Assembly: GCA_004154925.1 (NCBI GenBank)
Contig: QJNS01000161.1
Coordinates: 1 to 64,000, forward strand
Reading direction: 5' to 3'
Origin: Monosporascus cannonballus
Taxonomy: Eukaryota > Ascomycota > Sordariomycetes > Xylariales
DNA length: 64,000 bases
The notes beneath the pieces were generated by a model that was not told where the DNA came from, did no database searches, and worked only from the letters and a program-made list of their open reading frames with translations. The position numbers and the translations under genes were made by a program. Position 1 is the stretch's first letter, and the number at the start of each line of letters is the position of its first letter. Shown piece by piece: positions 12,201 to 24,000 of the stretch.

Positions 12201-12303
12201 ATTGGTTCCCACTTGAAGAGGCCGACCTAGAATCGTCCACTGTCCCCGTGTCGTGACGGTACGCTACGCCGGGAAGGGCCCTTTGCGCCAGCTCTAGTGC
12301 ATC

Positions 12304-14310
12304 ATGGCTGCCTCCGCCGGCCTGCCATTATCCTTTCATTATGACGAGGACCACTCCGTTCTCCTCTCCGATTCCGAAGACGACGAGATGCCCACAGCCT
12401 CGCGCGACCTACCAAGATACGGCGGGGAAGGGGAGGCGGGGGACTTGCAGAAGAAAGCCGAAGAGGCAGCAGCTAATGTGCCCCTGCACCCCATTCCCGC
12501 CATGCAGCCAGCCTTTGCTGAGTCATTGATGGAGGCTACCAACAATTTTGCCGTATCAAAGCCCAAACTTAGATTTGGTGATGCAAAAGAACGCAGGACA
12601 CGTTTGTTGGAAGGATCCAAAGATGCCGGATTACATGCGGAGTTCTGGCGGTATCGCCCCGGCCAGAGACATCACGAACTGTGGAAACTCATGGCTCAGA
12701 TCTCATTCGGCGTCTATCTGCTATTGAACGGTATTGCGAACAGCAACGAACAGGTCGTCGCTATCCTCCAGGGCCACATTGACGAGGTGGATGAGTTTCT
12801 AGAGACGACGATGGAAGACATCAGTCTTGCCATAGATGACGTAAAAGAGCGTACTGATTTGTTGAGGGTACCCATGGCAAATATTGCGACGTTCGAAGAG
12901 ATGCTGGAGGATCGTAATTTTCGTTTAGAGATAGTGACGGGGAATGAAAAGATCGAGCACATTACCTCACGGTCTAGGACTGCTCTGGAAGCGTCAATCG
13001 AGGACATCGACGAGGGGCTGAAGGCCACGAAAGAATTCGCCGTATACCTGGGTGGTCAGAGGGATCGGCCTTGGCGCCAGAAGCGGCCGGACGTCATCGA
13101 GATCTTTGACGCAATGAAAGGCAACGCCGAGGGTTGGTGGAAGGCATTTGCCGATTTACGAGCAAGTGCGTCACACCTGGACACTCTACTCATTGCGCTT
13201 GGGCAAATTGTGGCGGAAATGAACCTACGAGCGGGCGAGGTGAGCCGAAGGACAAGGGTAGGTGTCACTGGATCCCGCGCTGCCGGTGCGACCGAAGCTG
13301 ACTCCCTGCAGTTCAGTGTGGCCCCCTTCTCGGACCCGACGGGGGGTTCATCGGGATCGAGGTCTGCACCACCTTTGAGGAGGGGCACTGCTGATGTGCG
13401 GTCGGCGAGAAGTAACACAGTGAGCTCTCAGCAAAGTTATGATTCTGCGAGGGAATCCCTCCCATTTTTTCTTGTTCCATCTCTGGACAAACGGGCGGTG
13501 GATTCTGAGGCAGATTATCAGGAAGTGCCTCAAGTTAAACTGGGCCAGATCGTAGAGGCGGGCCATGAGGAAGAGGAACAAACCCACGACGAAGGACTCT
13601 TCATTCTCCAACCACGGACTTACACTCCACAACCACCGGCGCCGTTGCCATCTCCTATGGTGCACGACTCAGATTCGGAAGAGGAAGTGGAAGAGGTACC
13701 CAAGAGAACCTCCCTGCGGCAAAGAGTTTCGCTGAAAGGCGGCAACCCTCCCGAGAGGATACAGGTCCCTACCCGGGATGAAACACAAATTCTGCGCCCG
13801 GCCATCTACCAGGCGCCCAGTTCCGCCCACGGCCACGATTCTGCGTACGGCTCTGGCACCGAAACTCGACCGCCCCTACCCTCATTCGCCGGCCGCTACG
13901 CTGACCTCCCTCCTCCCTCCATCCCCAACACTATCCCATCCCCACGTTCAGATCAGCAATACTTCCGCCCCGTCCAAGCGAGTCCCCATTCCCCTCTGCA
14001 GCAGCGACCTTGGACGTCTGGGACGACTGCGCACCCGCACCCCGGGCTCTACGCATCCCACACGCGAAATCAACCATCCCGCATGGGTATGAGCACGTTG
14101 AGTAATGTGACCACAGCATCCCAAGCGGAAAAAAAAGTCAAAAAGAAGCGGAGCGCCTTCGGATGGCTCAAAAAGGCTTTCACGCTCGATGACGAGGAGC
14201 GCGCGGAATTCGAAGCCAGGAAACATCAGCAGGCACACAACCCTTACTATGAGAGTCGTAGTCCAAAGTATCTGGACGGAAAGCGCAGGGAGGAGTACCG
14301 ACGTTACTAG
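12304..14310 (+). CDS. Conserved Pezizomycotina protein of unknown function (668 aa)
   Basis: Single-exon ORF. The N-terminus is acidic (HSVLLSDSEDDEMP), followed by a conserved block ending in KERRTRLLEGSKDAG (about residues 90-110) and RYRPGQRHHELWKLMAQISF (about 116-135). A long region of predicted helices and coiled coil follows, including QGHIDEVDEFLETTMEDI and DVIEIFDAMKGNAEGWW (to about residue 310). Residues 330-600 are a disordered Ser/Pro-rich linker. The C-terminus ends in a basic, amphipathic stretch (KKVKKKRSAFGWLKKAF). There is no signal peptide or membrane span. I recall close relatives across Sordariomycetes but no assigned role. The helical core with a basic tail suggests a scaffold or membrane- or cytoskeleton-associated protein, which is inference only. 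Confidence 0.85.
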   Translation: MAASAGLPLSFHYDEDHSVLLSDSEDDEMPTASRDLPRYGGEGEAGDLQKKAEEAAANVPLHPIPAMQPAFAESLMEATNNFAVSKPKLRFGDAKERRTRLLEGSKDAGLHAEFWRYRPGQRHHELWKLMAQISFGVYLLLNGIANSNEQVVAILQGHIDEVDEFLETTMEDISLAIDDVKERTDLLRVPMANIATFEEMLEDRNFRLEIVTGNEKIEHITSRSRTALEASIEDIDEGLKATKEFAVYLGGQRDRPWRQKRPDVIEIFDAMKGNAEGWWKAFADLRASASHLDTLLIALGQIVAEMNLRAGEVSRRTRVGVTGSRAAGATEADSLQFSVAPFSDPTGGSSGSRSAPPLRRGTADVRSARSNTVSSQQSYDSARESLPFFLVPSLDKRAVDSEADYQEVPQVKLGQIVEAGHEEEEQTHDEGLFILQPRTYTPQPPAPLPSPMVHDSDSEEEVEEVPKRTSLRQRVSLKGGNPPERIQVPTRDETQILRPAIYQAPSSAHGHDSAYGSGTETRPPLPSFAGRYADLPPPSIPNTIPSPRSDQQYFRPVQASPHSPLQQRPWTSGTTAHPHPGLYASHTRNQPSRMGMSTLSNVTTASQAEKKVKKKRSAFGWLKKAFTLDDEERAEFEARKHQQAHNPYYESRSPKYLDGKRREEYRRY

Positions 14311-17300
14311 CGACTCGAAAAACCCTCGTGTCTAGATGTCCTACGTCTTTTTCGTAGTAGTATCCGTCGTCGTACTTTCGGGTCAACGTAGTACTCGGTC
14401 TTACAGTGCACAAAATTTGTGCCGGCCACGATCGACAGATCCTGGGTACCCCACGAAAACCGCCGCTATGGAAAGGCACTCGCCAGGGGTTGAAAGGCCA
14501 GATAGTCGTTCCAACCCTTACCTGGATATAACCAGATGTCCGGCTGGCACGATATACATATACCCGATTATCATATACGCACACACAACGAGCGGTTCTT
14601 TGACATCTTGTCGCCGCTCTTCCTTCTAACGACCTCGCGGCATCTGTTGGTCACACAACGCAAGAGCAAAGGAGCTGCCGCCATCCAGTTATATCATGCA
14701 TCCTTACCGGCACGAGAATATCGGGAAGATGACAATGCCCAATTAACTATATGCAACCGCCCGGTAGGGATTGAGGGAGATATCACGGCTGAGGGGAAAA
14801 GGGAAAGGAGAAAGACCGGAGTAACGCGAGGAGCAGTTAACGAGGATAATGTGGGTGAAATGTATATAACTCATGTAAGCAACGTCCGCAACTGGCATAG
14901 CGAGGATCGACCATTGGAATTTGAATTTTGATGGCAAGGCGTTGGCTGGTTGGAGGGAGGGGATTGTTTGTATTCGGACCACTTACATTAGATTACCTCT
15001 TACTTAGGAGCTACCATAGTATGGAATTGTACGCCCGTAATCATACTCAAGAAGGCCTTGGTATTTCTCCCCCGAGGAGTGTATCGCCGTGCATGCTCTT
15101 TATCCGTATATCCAAGTCGGCATGTTACCACGGTGAGTATGGTCTCTTAGAGCTGGCGTGCGATTCCCTCGCGCGGAAGAAAGGGGAAGAAGACAGTTCT
15201 CCTACTAAGGACGTCCTCTAACCGAGTGCTATTGGTATAGCTTGAAGCCATACCATGTCATATCGACCGGGAGAGACGTTGTCAGCAGGAGGTTAGGCTG
15301 CGCGGAGGGCCCTCGCTGCCTCCGGGTGCTCTCTATATATAGCGTGAGCTGCCGAACAACACAGCCGGTTATTATTCATGCAATATATAGCGGGTGTCTG
15401 GGCTACATGAGGTCTCTTACTGGTGTCTTACTTACCTAGGTATCTATCGAGTAGCATATCTTGCGAGACAGGCTTTGCAGAAGTGGAGGGGGAGGAGGGA
15501 TCTTAATCCGCCTACATGGCTAGCGCTGTAAAAGCGAGGGCTGGGAATGTGTTTTTCCATGGAGGATCGTATGCTATGCCCGTATGTATGTCCGTATGTA
15601 TGTGGTCTATCTATCTACATCATCACCTAGATAGATGAAAGGAAGGAAGCCCTGTAGGTTTGGTTGACCTGCTGCTAATTAGTTGATAGTCCGGCGATTA
15701 TAGCTGCTGATAGGCACGATAATAATAATAGTAGAGCGCCCTACTGGGCAAGCTTTTTTACGTATGTCGCCGCGTAAGGTGAAACTTCGTTGAACCCCCC
15801 TCCCCACCCCCCTTTTCTTATATTATATAAGACTTTCCCCCTACCGCAACCCCCCCCCCCCCAATCAAGTAACAAGCCTGACCTATCAACGCTCACCCGA
15901 ATTTCACATCCAAGAACCAGTAACGCATTCGTCCCTCGCTGATGCGCCTTACGCTTTAATATTGAAAGTATAGAACATGAAATCTTCAAGGTCGAGAGTG
16001 CTGCAGTCGTAACACGTCAGTCCCACATATCAAGGTCTTGTGAATACTCGCATTCCAGGGCCCGGGCTGGGAGGAGGATTTCATCGTAGTGGGACACTGA
16101 AGGTCCTAGGCAAACCCCGGCTCGACTACTTCTTTTCACCGTTTTCCTCCTTGTTTTCATTTTCCTTTTTCTACTCTTCTCTTCTCTTTCTCATTTCTTC
16201 TTTCAAGCTCTTTATCGTGTTCTGGTTTAAAAGAATTATTAAAATTTTGATCTTACGGAAAGGAGATCGTGGTTTTGCCCATGTATTAGAACCCATAACT
16301 ATTTATTACGATTCGAGACGTGGAATGCGGCACCCCTCCCCCTCTGCTTCTCTCTCTATTGGTTCTTAGTTAAATGGTTTAGGGATTAAGGAGGCACTGA
16401 TGGAGTATAGCTCCCGTGAGAACGCTTAGGTGTTAAACAGGGGTTGTTAATATTCAGCAGAGAAATTGGGGACGGTATTCCAGCGGTAACGCCAGACAGA
16501 ACAAGGAGGTTTGGTTTTCGGACACGGAAAGGCTAATTCGTTCCCAACCGAAAAAAGTGCCCTGGGAAGACGACCTTTATCTGCACATTCTACTAGATAC
16601 GACGGCCCGTAAGGAAGAGGAGGGCCTTGGGCAGCATGAGCGAAAACCGGTTGGATGAGGTGGAAGACGCAGCCCTCGATTTCTTTCACAGAATTGGTGT
16701 TTTGAACGTGGGCTGCCGAAGGGTTTGTGAACAATACACCACCGCTTCAGACGATGAGCAATCTTCGAATATGCACTACCAAGTCGCCCCGATGTTTTAA
16801 CTTACGAAGAGACGCCATAAATGATGACGAAATTATCTTTTCTAAGGCGGTCTGTAGGTCTGTCTGTCTCTACTTGCGATAACGAGATAGGTTGAGTGGT
16901 CAGAAAGATGATCCATTTGGACGTGCATCGGCTTTCACGTGGAAAAAAGTGGTGTGACTACCAAAAATGAAAATGCTCGACAGGCAGGTCTTCCATACAT
17001 CTTCCACTTGAGAACAAATAGGTATCTTCGCAAAGTTTCTTCAAACCGGTGATCTGGTATCTCCTTCCCCTAGCCTTTCATTACGTCGGGGTAGAAAATA
17101 AAATAAAACTAAAAGATCAGAAGCACTGCTCGAAAGAAAGTGGTCTCCATCCGCCGCTATGGCAGTTCGGCTAAACAAGGCTAGGTTGAGAATAGCCAAG
17201 CTGTGCACCTCACCTCCAGGGGATCCTGTCGCCCAGAAGAGAGCTCGGTGTCAGCTTGTACGGACGTAAACCCGCAAGAAATCGAACATTATGGCAAGTG

Positions 17301-17683
17301 AACGCCCAAACAGGGAGAAGCAATGTGCAATAAAGCTTGCTTAGTGCAAAACAAGAAACAAGACGGCCTGCTCTAATGGTATCATCAATCGAAGTAAAAA
17401 CGAAGAACGTTGGGCTGCTCTGTAATGCGAGGCCAACAGCCTCGGTACTAGCGGGATAAGTAGGTCGTCGGAGCCTTGTTGGAAAGAGGAGTGTGGTGCC
17501 GTACGTTTGCAAGGTCGTCCACGTCGGGATATCAAAAACAGCCGTCTTAAATCCGCCCCTAGCGGCGGTTCGGACCAGGAGGCCCGTTCGCCTCCATGTT
17601 GCCTGTCAGTTCAGCTACGCGGGCCTTTATGCGAGCTACGCGAGACTCGATAGCTACTGAATGTTAGTTGCTACAAAAGTAGG
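14311..17683. other. Intergenic 3.4 kb without recognised gene
   Basis: The interval lies between the convergent 3' ends of the 668-residue gene and the MSB1-like gene. Open frames are short and unrelated to any family I know. Low-complexity features include degenerate GTATGTAT and ATCTATCT runs near 15585-15640 and a C-only run of about 14 bases near 15850. No RNA gene was found. Confidence 0.5.
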
Positions 17684-20600
17684 TCAGGTCATTGACAACT
17701 TACTCTCAAACTCTTCGACACTGGTATCGTCACCGTCCGTAGTTCTGCTGTATCCGCCACGGCTCTGCTCCTCGCTTTTTCGGGCAGCGCGTTCTGCTGC
17801 GTTTCTTCTGATCGCAGCCCAGCGGTCTTGCATCGGGACAGATGGCGATGGCGCACCCTTTCCCTCGGGGTGGTTATCCTCTACTGGAGACTCAGGGGAA
17901 ATATTTTTGCTGGCATGCCGAGCGATTGGTGGTGGGGCTGCCTCATCCTCGGAATCGGTCATACCATCATCGGGCACGAAAGCAGGCTGGTCAGTAAGTG
18001 GGCCTTGGTCAAAGCGTGAGAATTCTCGATTAGCTTCTAGAGCATCTGTCGTGTCAACGCGAGAGAGCCCTTCCTCGGGTGGAGGCGTAAAGGTTGGTTC
18101 GGGCTCTGTGGGTAGTGCTTGGGTTTGCGCGGGCGTTACATCCTTAGCGTGCTCAGACTCAGCCGATGCCTTAGCAGCAGACTTCGAGGCGACTCCCTCC
18201 AGGGCGGAAGGCTGTGTTGGATTTGTAGGCGTCTGCGGCTGAGCCTTCTCCTGAGGATTCTCCTGGGGCTTCTCCTGGGCTAACATTGCATTCAAGTCAG
18301 CAGCAGCATTCTCCGGGAGCTTGGACTGGCGGTTCTTATTGCGGCCAAATAGTTTCCTAAGACCACCGCCCGAGGACTTCTTCTCTTCTTTGTAGAGCTT
18401 CTTATGTCTCCTGCTCTCGGGACTCGCGCCAGGCTCCGGAGACAGCATGTTTTCCCGGGCCGCATCCATACTCTCATGCTCGCGCGGTGTAGGAGGGAGA
18501 GGCGAGTCTCGGCCAGTGGGACCAGGCCGCTGCGCAGGGTGGATGTCCGCGGGAACCGGAAGCTTCCTCTCGGGGCCGACAGTCCACTCTTGAGGACTTC
18601 GCGCTGTGGGGGTCCTCGGCTCTTGGGTAGAGGGCTTTGGCGGTAGCCCCGGTGACAGCACCTTCTCAGGGACTTCTGGTTTCTGGTTTCCGTTCGTTAT
18701 GGCACCGTTCGTGTCGGTACGAACAGCCGTCTGCGAGTTAGCCTGCTCCTGTCCTCGACCGGCCTGGGAATTGGTCAAATAAGCTTGACGAATCGATTCT
18801 TTGTCGTACTTGTTTGCCCATTTCAGTGCCGGAGAAGCCTCACTCATTATGACTGGTTGCAGAGTGAGAATGCTGCTCGTCTTTTCCCGCAGGAGATCGG
18901 CGTCCGTCCGTCCCCGTCGCTGTGGTACAGATGCCGACATCTGCTTCTCTTGATTCTCCTTGGCTTGAAGTTGTTGTGCCGCTCTCTGAATCTTAGCTTG
19001 CTGGTCAGGAGCGATACTTGTCTTGCTCAAACCTGCCCCGGGCGCACTGCGGCCGTCTTCCTGATTTGGTCCCCGTTTCCCGGCCACCGATTTGCTGCGG
19101 GACGTGCCCTTGTTGCGTCTCGTCCAACTAAAGAAGCCCTTTTTCTCTGCAATATATGCACCAGCGTCGGGTTCAGGTGCAGCACCCTTGACCATTTCTT
19201 CCATAACGAGCCAACGCCCCGCACGGATGATCGTCTCGATGACTGCGCACCGTCCAAAGGCAGCTTTCCGCTCCGCGGGCTCTTCAGGCGCAAGACTGCT
19301 TATCCATACCCACCAGAATGCATCGTCCAGGTCGAATCGAGTAATGCTGGCCAATTCGCCGGGTTCTAAATGGCCATCACCTTCAAGCCTAGGTCGGTGC
19401 GACTGTGAACTGCGCTGCCTAAGATTGGTCTCGATGGGTGGCAGGATCTTATCCGGCGGCAACAACAGATTCGAGGGGCTGTTTGGCGTATCATCCACAA
19501 AGCCAGAAGAGAGGAAATCCGCCCAGGATGGAGTCGTTGGCCTGCCAAACTCTCCAGCCGATGCAGGGGTCGTCCTTAATCCTTGTTTCTGCGATGCCTT
19601 AAATTGTTTCGTGGGGCCGTCGTCGTCATCCTCCTCATTCAGACTTGCTGCAAAACCAATGTCCTCGAATCGCGACCATGACGCATCCCGAAGACTAGTA
19701 GAATGTTTCGAGCTCGATACTTGCGACTCGTTGGCGAGGGAGATAGCCTTCAGAACTCTCTGGCACTCCTCAGTTAACGCTTTCACTGGGTCTTCATACT
19801 CTGAGAACTCTTTGAGAGCTACGTCTTCGTCCCGGTATTGGAAATGGTTAGCACGACGAAGAAGGGCAAAAGGCGTGTGTGACACGGAGTCTACGATCAT
19901 AACGACCCTGTTTGTAGATGACTGCATCAATGATGGCAGCTGGGGCGGATACTCGGTCTCCTGCAGCAATTTTTGCAGGGACATAGGAAGCATGGAGATA
20001 CCGCCGAGCGCCTGGCTAGGGGATAGAGATCTGAGATAAGCGAAGAACAGATGACTCGCGGCATCCGCAGCACTGTGACAGTTATTAGCGTCATGATCCC
20101 GGTGGATAGGTCTCACAACCTGCGCTTACCTCAACCACGATTTATATCCGCCCTCGAAACCATTGCCGGTATCTTTGTGTTCAAAGGCCCACCAACCCGC
20201 CATGCGCGAGAGCTTCCGACCACCGAAGCCGTTCATCTTGCCATGAGCCGCAACCGCGGAAAGGAGGTCAAAAAAGTCGAAGATGATCTGCGATCGAGCC
20301 TCATTCTCGACGCTCAACGGGATGAAAGTCGAAAAAGAGTCGCGCGCCATATTCGAGTCTATGAGAGTTCGTTTGAGCGTTCGGTTCAGACCAAATTATC
20401 TCTAAGCAGTCAGTCGTACCTGATTCGCCAACTTTGAATAGCTCGTAAGCATCCCATCCCACGACACCCCCCGGAAGTCTGCTCCAGCACCATTTCAAGA
20501 CTCCGCAGACAACCTATGCTACATTAGTCGCCATGTTCCGTGTCACATGGGGGTTACGAAAGATGTCGCCTACCATAGGTTCCGTCATCCGAAGCTCCTG

Positions 20601-21004
20601 GGCAAGAGCCTCCCCTTGCATGTTTTGGTTGTCATCGAAGAAGTGCCGAATGAAGGTGCGCACGGCGCTAGGATCGGATGTAGGACGAAACGGTAAAAGT
20701 AGAAACGGAAGATCGAGGCCTAGGGATCACAAACAACCGGGTTAGCCCCTCAAATGATTCACGCGCGAGAGCAAGGAGCGCAAAATGTTGGGAGTAATGG
20801 CATACTCCTCCCTTTGAGCTCCCCAGTACAGCGCCTGACGAGCTCTTGAATCTCTTCTGGCTCAACACTCGGACGCGCATAGGCGTCTTCCCAGCGTCGT
20901 TTGTTGGGCAATTGTTGCGTAAGTGACTCGAGATTCCCGTTCTTCTTGGACTTAAACATTCCTGGGCCATCCTTGGCCCTTATTCTCGAGAAGAGGCTCG
21001 GCAT
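17684..21004 (-). CDS. MSB1: Msb1/Mug8-family morphogenesis protein, five exons
   Basis: Predicted 1,018 residues. Exons on the minus strand: 21004-20806, 20719-20574, 20513-20420, 20358-20130 and 20072-17684; introns of 86, 60, 61 and 57 bases, all GT...AG with consistent phase. The family start MPSLFSRIRAKDGP is followed by EELVRRC-type and PFLLLPFRPTSDPSAVRTFI blocks, VKWCW-like LKWCWSRLPGGVVGWDAYEL, FIPLSVENEARSQIIFDFFD, GFGGRKLSRMAGWWAFEHKD, and FFAYLRSLSPSQALGGISML. This is the Msb1/Mug8 RhoGAP-like domain, about residues 50-420. The rest is a disordered Pro/Ser/Gln-rich tail with a basic patch (SGGGLRKLFGRNKNRQSK). Yeast Msb1 acts in polarity at the bud with Cdc42/Rho1 regulators and formin; hyphal-tip polarity here is inferred. 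An ORF-only view would miss the first four exons. Confidence 0.9.
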
Positions 21005-24000
21005 CGTGGCCGTGAAATTAGTCGATGTCGTCGAGGCCGGTGGAAATGAATTCGGGTCGGCCGCGGGTCAGGCAGAAGGCGAGCTATGAAAGCCGGTGAC
21101 GTGGAAAAAGATGGAAAATGCCGATATACTATGTAGGGTTGCGCGAAGGAGTGGTGAGTGGGGGTCGGGGGGGGGGTATAAAACAACTGATAATGGTCGC
21201 ACTATTATTACTCCCAATGACGGCTCTGGGACACGAACGAGTAGCGTAGTGGTGGATGGTAGGCGCCAAACGAACTGAGGGCGAAGTGGTTCGCTCTAAC
21301 GATATGATGATTATTATGTGTGCTTAGATGTATATACTTCAGGTGGTTATGGAAGTAGACGGAGGGCGGCATCAGGGCCAATGAGCGTCAGGGACAACCG
21401 GATGAATATCTCTACATAGGAGCCACAGTAATGCTAAAGAACGGATATGAGGGAAAATTGTCGAGAGCATGCATGCACATGAAGGGGTTGAACAGAACGA
21501 ACGAGAATTGTGACGAACCTTGGTGCCAGAATTTCGAAAGCAATTTGCAAGATACGACGCCAGAAAATAATAGTTCAGGGGTCGCCCTTCCCTCTGTGCA
21601 CTTATGTAATTACGCGATGGGAGAGTTCCCGGGTACAAGACAAGGCCAAGCAAGATAAGAATTAAATCAGGTCCAGGGCAAGACCGATTAGACAAGGTGG
21701 GATGGAAGGCCGAAAAGAAAAGAAATAATATTAATGGAGCAACACCCAAACTTGACATTGGCAGGGCCGAATTTGGGCGGTTGATCGATTGATAATATTG
21801 ACAGTTATACTTCGTAGCACCTACAGGATCGCCGTTCTCCCTTCTCATCCCTTTTCCAGATGGCAGAAGCCCCAAAAGCTCCAGTCCCCCAGAGAGCCAA
21901 ACCAGCAAGCAGCCCTGGAATCGTGTGAAGCGCCTTGGAATAGTCCTTGTCTATCTGCTTCCCCTATGGCCCCACGGAGCAGTAACTAACTAAATGAGTA
22001 CAGGGGTGGCCCTGGCGCCCGATGCGCTGTGATCGACCTATGAATGGTGGCCAAGTTATTTCCCAATCAGGAGATTCCAGGATGCGGATATGGTAATCTT
22101 TCCGCCCAAGGCACCAAGCAAACGGGTGCCGGCAAGCAAAACCCAAGCTGATGGTTGACCACTTGATGAGAAGAGGCTCTCTCGCATGGCATGGCCCTGG
22201 TCAGAGAAAAAGTGGTCCAATACCAATTAGCAGCTACAAACTCGTCTGCTCTAGTCCTAAACCGAAGCAACCACCGCTATCGTCGCCATTGCTGCGAGCT
22301 GTACATATATAGTCCCGCCACAGCAGCCTCTTGCTACATATTAAACATCCAGTCCTTTCTCTGCTTTGTAGACGAAATTGAGTGGATAAAAAGGGTGGCA
22401 GCGCATGCAGAGCCGCAAATATAAGGCCCCGTGTGCACGGCGTGGAGCGGTGGCAGCAGAGCAATTTATTATATTGGTTATTCCGCAAACAAAACGGCTG
22501 CATCGCGAGAAATCGCCAAATCCAAATTGAGTTCGAGGGCTAAATTTTGAATTTTTGATCCGTAGCGGACGCCAGCATATCTGTTCGAGTTGCTGGGAAC
22601 CATTGCTTCCTAAGTACCTACGTACCGAGGAAGGTGTACATACCTACCTAGGTACGCAGGTACGTGGGCTCCTTTTCTCACCAACCTTAGAGGTACGGGA
22701 TACGTCTAGATCCTTTCCTAAAACACTCTTAGATATTTAGGGCTTGAACGTCGTCCAATCTTATTGTGCAGTAGGCATAGCCCCCTATCTTTTCATCTGT
22801 TCAAGAGTCCCCATACGTTGCAGGTCAAAAGCTCCCGCTGCCTAGTGACGAGAACTTACCAAGGAGGCTGCAGCGTGACACATCGAATTAGGAACAATTC
22901 GACCAATTTAACAGCTCTGGGCTCTCAGCATGCACGAAGGAAATGGCACACAACCACAACACACAAGCGCACTCCGGGGATCTGCTGCATCATCTCAATT
23001 ACAATTCCGCTTGCATATATCCAGGACAAGTGGTTGTGGCGTGTAACCCGTCCTAGGCCTTGATTGACCAGCAAGGCGACCGTGATGAAACTGACAGCTA
23101 GGACCAGCGGCACTTTTCCTATGGCAGCAGCCGTCTCGGTTCTTGGCCCAATGGGTCATTCATGTGTGTCTTGGACCGTGATGGGATGCAGTACGACGCA
23201 ACCTCAATTCACTCACGAGGACATTCGACATGGGGAGGGACGACAAATATTAATATATAGATGACTTCCAATATGATATGATATTGGGTTCCGATCAATA
23301 GCGAGTTAAACCAGGATCGGCTCAAGCCTTCGTCCAACCAGCTAAGGGAAAGCGCCGCCACCTGCCATATCGTAACTCCACTATATATGATCCATTTCAG
23401 CCCAGCCCAATGGGCAACGCCGCATTGCAATGGACATTGGAAAGGGACATGCATCATTAAACAAGGGGTAAGGTGACCGGAATCAATGACGCAGCCCATC
23501 ATCGGGAAACCTATCCGCAGCAGCTCCACCACTACTACTTGTGAGCTGGCGAATCTGACGAAAGTCATCTGAAAAGATGGACGAAAAAAATGAAGCCATG
23601 CTGCTTGGGGTGTCTTTCCTCCAAGTTCTTCACATGTCGAATGCCTGTGCACCGTAATTCGAGGCACGGATTCGTCCTTATTTCAGAGCCAAGCAAGATA
23701 ACGTACCCCGGATCACAGGGGCTTAAGGGGAGGACGCGCCATCTCGCGAATTTTCGCGTCAGCCACCGCGGAGGGGCACAGATGCGCCCCATCACCTTGC
23801 AACACCCACCCCTTGCCACGAGACGCTAATGCAAACATCAGACGGCGTCAGACGAGCAACAAATCAGGTAACATCGTTTTTACAACTCACAAGCTGAGAG
23901 AATAAAGAAATGAAAAGAAAAACCAGGGTTGAGACGTCAATCAGTCGACTATGCAAGCGGCCATATTCCATAATACCAGAACCCAGATGGTGAGGGTCCC

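Larger units (their letters stand above)
5374..12303. other. Gene-poor 6.9-kb interval
   Basis: No gene in this interval can be supported. Composition is near that of the flanking genes, so it is not a RIP tract. It contains a frame open on both strands at 5698-6311, a promoter-like stretch with a TATATATA run near 6460-6470, a short telomere-like motif at 7086, overlapping open frames near 7460-8010 with no recognisable domain, a hairpin at 8076 and a possible retroelement fragment at 8937-9269. From 9300 to 12300 I see only short frames. It may be very old decayed repeat or regulatory DNA. Confidence 0.5.

Noticed and set aside
19092..20039. 315-codon plus-strand open frame
   Set aside because: It is antisense to the large exon 5 of the MSB1-like gene, whose minus-strand translation is clearly conserved.
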